Of a stretch of 64,000 nt of DNA, positions 59,527 to 64,000 are shown piece by piece. This stretch comes from Planctomicrobium piriforme. Lineage in GTDB: Bacteria; Planctomycetota; Planctomycetia; Planctomycetales; Planctomycetaceae. A program made the position numbers and the translations under genes. How positions within the stretch are numbered: the stretch's first letter is position 1; each line of letters starts with the position of its first letter. The notes beneath the pieces are model-generated. The model searched no databases and was not told the DNA's origin. It saw only the letters and a list, made by a program, of their open reading frames with translations. The stretch spans positions 186,001 to 250,000 of the forward strand of contig NZ_FOQD01000002.1 of NCBI RefSeq assembly GCF_900113665.1, in the 5' to 3' direction.

Positions 59527-62049
59527 CTAAAACGTTCTGATCGCTTCTCCGCCGGCGATGGTGGCCAGTGCTTCCATCACCTGGGGATCGATCACCGCAC
59601 GGATGGAACGTACCGATCCATCAACCAGCACCATCTGGCAACCATTCGGATCGGACGAGCCGATGCCGTCCGGGCCGTTGAGATAGGGTTCCTCGACAAA
59701 AGCCCGTACTGTCGACCGTCCCCCTGCTCCCCAAGGGCCAATGTGATCGCTGGCCTCGCTGATCATGACCGTGACCGACGTTCCGTCAGTGATATCGCTC
59801 AGCCGGGTGATTCGATCTTCACCGAACGCGCCGGCGCGAGGGTGGTCGACTGCCAATTCCGGTCCATTCGTGCCGATGCCTCCCAGTCCTACATATTGTG
59901 AAACTCCGTAGCCGGCTGCCTGTACTTGCAGCTCTGCTGGATTCATCACTGGAGTCAGCATGTTCGAGAGAGCGGCGGCGTTTTCTGGCGCCTTCCAGCC
60001 AGCCTGTAAATTGATCTCGCGAGCCAGCGCGCCCTGTTCCAGATACGGCAACAGAGGCACCAGCCAGCTCAATCGTTCATCGGCTGACAGATGAGCGTTG
60101 GGGACTGTCCCTGACGGCAGACGGGTTTCGTGATCTTCGGCATAACTCTTCACTGCCTGGCCCAATCGAGCAAGACGGACGCTCGACTCCTGTCGGGCGT
60201 GACCAGCCGTGCTGTTCTGCAGGAGTGGAACCGCGGCCGTGAACGCGCCAGTAGCGATGGCCGCACCGGTCGTCGCTCCCAGCAGGGGAATCGCTGGCAG
60301 CGACTGACGTGAATAAAACTGCACGCCCGCATCATCCACCGTCGAGACCGTGATGTTCATGAACAGCGGCCCGGTCACCAGTTCCGCAGGTGGAAAGTCG
60401 GCCATGTCGACTGGCAGGTGTTCTGTCGCACCGAGCTTCCCTTGCTGTCGCAGACCCACCTCCATCAATCCCATCATCGCCGGCGCGAGTCCCAGCACCG
60501 TCTTATATGTCGCGGCCGGATCGACCACGCTCAATGAGGTCATTTCTTCCGGCAGCAGTTCCAGAGCGTCGGCCAGGTCTTCATCAATCGACCAACTGAA
60601 CAGCGTGCCGTCCATTCGCAATCGCTGTGCTTCAACGGCCTGGGGGATCAGCCCGATGACCATCCAGTTCTCGTCCACCGAAATCGTCGGCGAGATCACG
60701 CCGATCATCGGCAGGTCGATCCGATAGAGCGTTTCTGTTTCCCGGTCGATCTGTCGAAAATTCATCGCGTTGGGGGCATCTTCATTGAGTTCTTCCTGAG
60801 CCACTCTCAGCAGGTTCTCGAGGCAGGCCTTCAACACCGGGACGTCCCGCACATTCACCAGAGCGACCGAACCGAGCCCGAAGTTCCCCTGTGCGGAATC
60901 GGCATAGGTGCAGTTCAAAGACCCGAGCGAATTCAGCAGTTCCGGGAGTTTGAATCCCAGCTTCATTTCGATCTTGTTGAGTTCTTCGTCCAGCTTCTCG
61001 TTCGAGTCGGGGATGCCCAGTTCTGCCGCGGCACGCGCGACGGTCAGGACGGTTTCATATGACTTTCCCCAGTCGATGCTGGAGACCGCCAAACCTAGAT
61101 GATGCAAAGGAATCGCCGGCAGGTCATCGAGTTTGAACGTCGGCTGATCCAGCAGCGACAACAGCCCGGTCCGCTCGCCTGGCGCTTCGATCAGCATTTC
61201 GCCCCACAGGCTCTCGTCCCGATAACCGGCCAGTGCGGCGAAGTGTTCGAGGTTCTGCAGTCCCAGCACATCGAGAATCTTGTTGACCTCGACCGGGTCT
61301 TTCTGTCCTTCGATGGGAATCGGAATGCTGCCGAACATCTCCCTCAAGGCCTTGAAATCGAACCAGGAGACCTGCGTCACTTCGAACTCGGCGTCGATCT
61401 GCGAGTAACGTTCGTAGAGCGCATTGGCCGTCAGGTTGGGACGCTTGCCATCGGCCACCGCAATCGTCGACGCGATGCCATTCATCCCGAAGCCGATCAC
61501 CAGATGATTCCCTTCCTTCCACCAGCCAAGATCGACCGGTGCGTCGGGGATTTTGACGTACTTCACCTTGCGCCCCTGGACCTTCGTCTGCTGCACGTCG
61601 ATCCGCTCGTCTTCGAGGGATTTCAGTAGTTGTTCGAGCAGATCAACTCCCGCGCCTGCTTCAGGAACTACGATTGTTCCCCAGCCTGCCAGCGGGCCCG
61701 GTTCCGGGGGATCAATCGCGACCCCAGCGACGAATCCATGGTCCATCACATGACGAAAAGCGTCGACAAATCCAGCCGCCTTTTCGTCTTCGCCCAGATG
61801 CGAGACCAGGTCTTCCACAACGTCCATCAACCCGCTGACGTACAGGGCCTGATAAGCCGCCGTTTTCTCAAAGGCTTCTTCGTGGCCGACCGCACCATCG
61901 ATTCGCAAATACAGCACCGTTTCGGCTGGCAGCAACTCGGCAGGAGATTTCGCGGCGTCGCCCCGCTGGGCATAACCCCAGCCGGCCCCTGCCAGAATTC
62001 CCAGGACCAGACCGCAGACGACGAACAGTCGCCGGTGCTGATTCGACAT
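59527..62049 (-). CDS. Exported two-part protein with C-terminal DUF1559-type domain
   Basis: The 840-residue protein begins with a membrane/signal helix (RLFVVCGLVLGILAGAGWGY). Residues about 30-600 resemble DUF3352-type proteins (ELLPAETVLYLRIDGAVGHE, then several ALVNVRD-like strands), and residues about 650-840 are a DUF1559 domain. The latter is marked by DERLSWLVPLLPYLEQGALA, NLQAGWKAPENAAAL, SDITDGTSVTVMISEASD and the end LVDGSVRSI. DUF1559 proteins in planctomycetes normally begin with a type IV-pilin-like helix; here the domain is instead fused to a long partner. The ATG at 62049 follows AAGGAG by seven bases. Confidence 0.8.
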   Translation of the reverse strand: MSNQHRRLFVVCGLVLGILAGAGWGYAQRGDAAKSPAELLPAETVLYLRIDGAVGHEEAFEKTAAYQALYVSGLMDVVEDLVSHLGEDEKAAGFVDAFRHVMDHGFVAGVAIDPPEPGPLAGWGTIVVPEAGAGVDLLEQLLKSLEDERIDVQQTKVQGRKVKYVKIPDAPVDLGWWKEGNHLVIGFGMNGIASTIAVADGKRPNLTANALYERYSQIDAEFEVTQVSWFDFKALREMFGSIPIPIEGQKDPVEVNKILDVLGLQNLEHFAALAGYRDESLWGEMLIEAPGERTGLLSLLDQPTFKLDDLPAIPLHHLGLAVSSIDWGKSYETVLTVARAAAELGIPDSNEKLDEELNKIEMKLGFKLPELLNSLGSLNCTYADSAQGNFGLGSVALVNVRDVPVLKACLENLLRVAQEELNEDAPNAMNFRQIDRETETLYRIDLPMIGVISPTISVDENWMVIGLIPQAVEAQRLRMDGTLFSWSIDEDLADALELLPEEMTSLSVVDPAATYKTVLGLAPAMMGLMEVGLRQQGKLGATEHLPVDMADFPPAELVTGPLFMNITVSTVDDAGVQFYSRQSLPAIPLLGATTGAAIATGAFTAAVPLLQNSTAGHARQESSVRLARLGQAVKSYAEDHETRLPSGTVPNAHLSADERLSWLVPLLPYLEQGALAREINLQAGWKAPENAAALSNMLTPVMNPAELQVQAAGYGVSQYVGLGGIGTNGPELAVDHPRAGAFGEDRITRLSDITDGTSVTVMISEASDHIGPWGAGGRSTVRAFVEEPYLNGPDGIGSSDPNGCQMVLVDGSVRSIRAVIDPQVMEALATIAGGEAIRTF

Positions 62050-62241
62050 TCTTCGCTCCTTCGTGACGCGGCGCGCGGGCCGGTGTTGAATCATTTCCCC
62101 AGTCGGAACAAGCGCGTTCCTGAAAGCAGAAGTACCTGCCCCGGCGAAAACTCGCAATGGAACGCTGGCCCTGCGTTGCGATTGTCCTGCCATCTCTGGC
62201 TGAAAGCTGACCGCTGAAAACTGACTGCTCCCCGAGGAAAC

Positions 62242-63168
62242 TCAGCGAAATCGCACGTCGCGCAGCGGCTGCAGCGAGATGCCGTCAAACAGGCGGATGT
62301 CGATCCGCTGAGGTCCGGTGGCGCTCTCCAGGCCGCCGAAGCGATTCACATAATCCTGCAGTCGGGCCAGCTTCACCGCGGCGGTCGGTTCGAGACTGTC
62401 GGAACCGGGTGGCCGCCCCCACAGAATTCGACTTCCCTGCGTCGTTTCAATCTCGAACAGCAGCTGGTCGGCGGCAACTGCATTCGCCCCCACCTCCGGA
62501 GCGACGATCGCGACGAAGCTGAAGCGGTTCCAGTACTTCTCCAGATTCTGCTCCGGCGCCAGCAGCATCGCCAACTGTGCGGCGGCGACCACGACGGGGT
62601 CGCCCCATTTCTCCCCGGCGGCTCCGCGCGGCTGTGATTTGATCCCCCTCAGGTGGGGCAGCCGAGACGTATCGGAAATGGAAAAGTCATTTGGCGGCAG
62701 CAGAACGCCTTCGGCATCAATCGGATAGAGCCCGCGAGGAACTTCCACAAACGCCACAGGCGTGCGATAGGCCACGTCCACCTGTAAGGCCGGCTCGCCA
62801 GTGATGCGCACCGACTTGACCTCTTTCACCCACGGGTTGCGCTCCCATGCGAGTGCCACATTTCGGCACAGGTCTGGTTCGAGCAGCGACACCGTCTCGG
62901 GCAGATTGGCGGCCTTGAGGACATCCGCCAGCAGCGTGCGGGGCACCCAGGTCGGCGGGGCCGTCACGCGGGTATCGTCCATGCGGAATTGATATTCAGG
63001 ACGCGTCGTCAAATCCGGCAAAGTCACGGGCAGCCAGATCGTGGCCGCCACAGAAGCTGTCACGCAAACCAAACACAGCCACAAGCCCGGCTGTAACCAC
63101 CAGCGGGTACGGCGCGGCGGCGGCGGGGACTCTTCAGGCTGTTTGGCTTTTGCCGTTTTTGCTGCCAC
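62242..63168 (-). CDS. FtsQ/DivIB-like membrane protein
   Basis: This 308-residue protein has a short cytoplasmic Pro-rich N-terminus, one membrane helix (LWLCLVCVTASVAATIWLPV) and an extracytoplasmic part with a POTRA-like region. That region is marked by NVALAWERNPWVKEVKSVRI, then LQVDVAYRTPVAFVEVPRG and YPIDAEGVLL, which is the typical FtsQ order. FtsQ is a divisome scaffold between cytoplasmic FtsZ-linked proteins and cell-wall synthesis. It is weakly conserved, so I call it FtsQ-like. It lies downstream of ddl on the same strand, as in the dcw cluster. Confidence 0.7.
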   Translation of the reverse strand: MAAKTAKAKQPEESPPPPRRTRWWLQPGLWLCLVCVTASVAATIWLPVTLPDLTTRPEYQFRMDDTRVTAPPTWVPRTLLADVLKAANLPETVSLLEPDLCRNVALAWERNPWVKEVKSVRITGEPALQVDVAYRTPVAFVEVPRGLYPIDAEGVLLPPNDFSISDTSRLPHLRGIKSQPRGAAGEKWGDPVVVAAAQLAMLLAPEQNLEKYWNRFSFVAIVAPEVGANAVAADQLLFEIETTQGSRILWGRPPGSDSLEPTAAVKLARLQDYVNRFGGLESATGPQRIDIRLFDGISLQPLRDVRFR

Positions 63169-63287
63169 TGCCCTGCCGTCGCTGAAAAGGGATTCGCCGA
63201 AGTCGCTTCTCGATCATCGACCGCGAGAGAAGCGCTCAGTGCGAAATTTTCCGTCGAGCGGCAGTTCTTGCCGAAGCGGCACAGGTG

Positions 63288-63396
63288 GAATATCGAAATC
63301 CGAAGCACGAAATTCGAAACGAATTCAAAATCTCAATAACCGAAGCGGTGGGGCTCATTTCGTTTCGGATTTCGATATTCGTGCTTCGAATTTCTC
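63288..63396. repeat. AT-rich inverted repeat, diverged copy c
   Basis: GAATATCGAAATCCGAAGCA then CGAAATTCGAAAC is mirrored by GTTTCGGATTTCGATATTCG then TGCTTCGAATTT. The layout is like the copies at 56112 and 58090, but the sequence is richer in CG steps. It reaches the ddl stop codon. Confidence 0.7.
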
Positions 63397-64000
63397 TCAG
63401 GCTCTTCTGCGTTCTTTCGCCACCTTGGCCTGCCAGGCGGATTGAATCATCTCTTCACACAAACGGGCCATCGACCAGCCCAGCGACGCGGCCGCTTTCG
63501 GGACGAGGCTGTGCGATGTCAGTCCCGGCAGCGTGTTCACTTCCAGCAGCCAGGCCTGCCCTTGCGGGTCCACCCGGAGGTCGACGCGACTCATGCCGCG
63601 ACAACCCAGAGTCTGGCACGCCTGCAACGACAACTGCTGCACGCGACGCACGACAACATGGTTTTCGTCGGTGATGACGTCATAGCGGGTTTCGTCGTCC
63701 TGGTACTTCGCCTCGAAGTTGAAGAAGGGACGGGAGGTCGTGATGCGAATCGGGGGCAAGGCCACGTCGTCCAGCACCGGCACAGTCCACTCGTCCCCGG
63801 GAATTGCACGTTCGAGCAGAACCTGTTCATCAAACTGCCGAGACCGTTCGATTGCCATCGGGAGTTCCGACGGATGTTCGATGATCGAAACGCCCAGGCT
63901 CGACCCCTGTGCTTCCGGCTTCACTGCCAGTGGAAAGCCGACGTATTTTGCCAGCGACATCGCGGCAAACGGATCGACCGTCGGGGGGACGACCGCATAT
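63397..64000 (-). CDS. ddl: D-alanine-D-alanine ligase, C-terminal part (runs off the window)
   Basis: The frame is open from the right edge of the window, so only the C-terminal roughly 200 residues are present. They contain the ATP-grasp region FPLAVKPEAQGSSLGVSIIE, the middle segment VLLERAIPGDEWTVPVLDD, and the metal-binding C-terminal WLLEVNTLPGLTSHSLVPKA with Glu and Asn ligands. It joins two D-Ala residues for peptidoglycan. The translation ahead of the apparent ATG at 63960 (VVPPTVDPFAA) is continuous, so that ATG is not the true start. The FtsQ-like gene follows. Confidence 0.93.
   Translation of the reverse strand, partial: YAVVPPTVDPFAAMSLAKYVGFPLAVKPEAQGSSLGVSIIEHPSELPMAIERSRQFDEQVLLERAIPGDEWTVPVLDDVALPPIRITTSRPFFNFEAKYQDDETRYDVITDENHVVVRRVQQLSLQACQTLGCRGMSRVDLRVDPQGQAWLLEVNTLPGLTSHSLVPKAAASLGWSMARLCEEMIQSAWQAKVAKERRRA

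Noticed and set aside
1..64000. CRISPR arrays, prophage and insertion sequences
   Set aside because: No regularly spaced direct repeats, integrase, transposase or phage structural genes were seen; the only repeats are scattered palindromes.

Overview
The window looks like chromosomal DNA of a GC-rich planctomycete (Planctomycetota, probably Planctomycetaceae or a close family). The markers are a DUF1592/DUF1588 c-type cytochrome gene followed by a Tat-exported DUF1552 gene, a DUF1559 protein, an ECF sigma factor abutting a Ser/Thr kinase gene, a fused 3-dehydroquinate dehydratase/shikimate dehydrogenase, and many intergenic palindromic repeats. No rRNA, tRNA, CRISPR array, transposase or prophage was recognised. 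Coding is dense on both strands and most long overlapping antisense ORFs are GC-bias shadows. || Layout: 1-5.1 kb holds a membrane methyltransferase, a SAM methyltransferase, an esterase with EF-hands, frr and purM. 5.3-8.7 kb is a large soluble hybrid histidine kinase. 8.8-16.5 kb carries an MMPL/RND-type transporter, a dus-family tRNA-dihydrouridine synthase, a small c-type cytochrome with its own terminator, a galT-like gene and the aroD-aroE fusion. 16.8-21.8 kb has a protein built from seven SPLELARQQGAAK repeats, a thioesterase, a TadG/von Willebrand protein and a BASS-type transporter. 22.1-26.8 kb is a signalling block: ECF sigma factor, Ser/Thr kinase with an extracytoplasmic Cache-like sensor, and a class III cyclase with FHA-like and GAF regions. 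26.9-31.3 kb is the minus-strand set dnaX-ybaB-recR-rpoN; dnaX contains a nine-A run whose two alternative frames both stop within a few codons. || 31.7-36.8 kb contains the DUF1592/DUF1552 pair and a second Ser/Thr kinase. 36.9-39.4 kb is a loose accessory patch: a decayed copy of the dus 5' region, two small membrane proteins, a RelE/ParE-like toxin remnant with a possible partner, and an isolated promoter-hairpin-terminator cassette that may encode a small RNA. 39.4-54.9 kb is an exopolysaccharide/O-antigen type cluster: two sugar-nucleotide epimerase-like genes, a sulfotransferase, a Wzy-like polymerase, a GT2, a Wzx-like flippase, a GNAT protein, three GT4 glycosyltransferases, a Gfo/Idh/MocA oxidoreductase and a possible NodB-fold protein, often coupled by ATGA overlaps. 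54.9-64 kb has a small FHA-like protein, a YdcZ-type transporter, a GT39 glycosyltransferase, an M16 peptidase, a DUF1559 fusion protein, an FtsQ-like protein and the edge-truncated ddl. || The most interesting items are the likely slippage site in dnaX, the candidate small RNA at 39.17-39.32 kb, the codon-diverged repeat protein at 16.8 kb, the dus relic at 36.9 kb, the ECF/kinase/Cache unit and several families of interspersed palindromes. All calls come from reading the sequence and recognising motifs; no database search was run.
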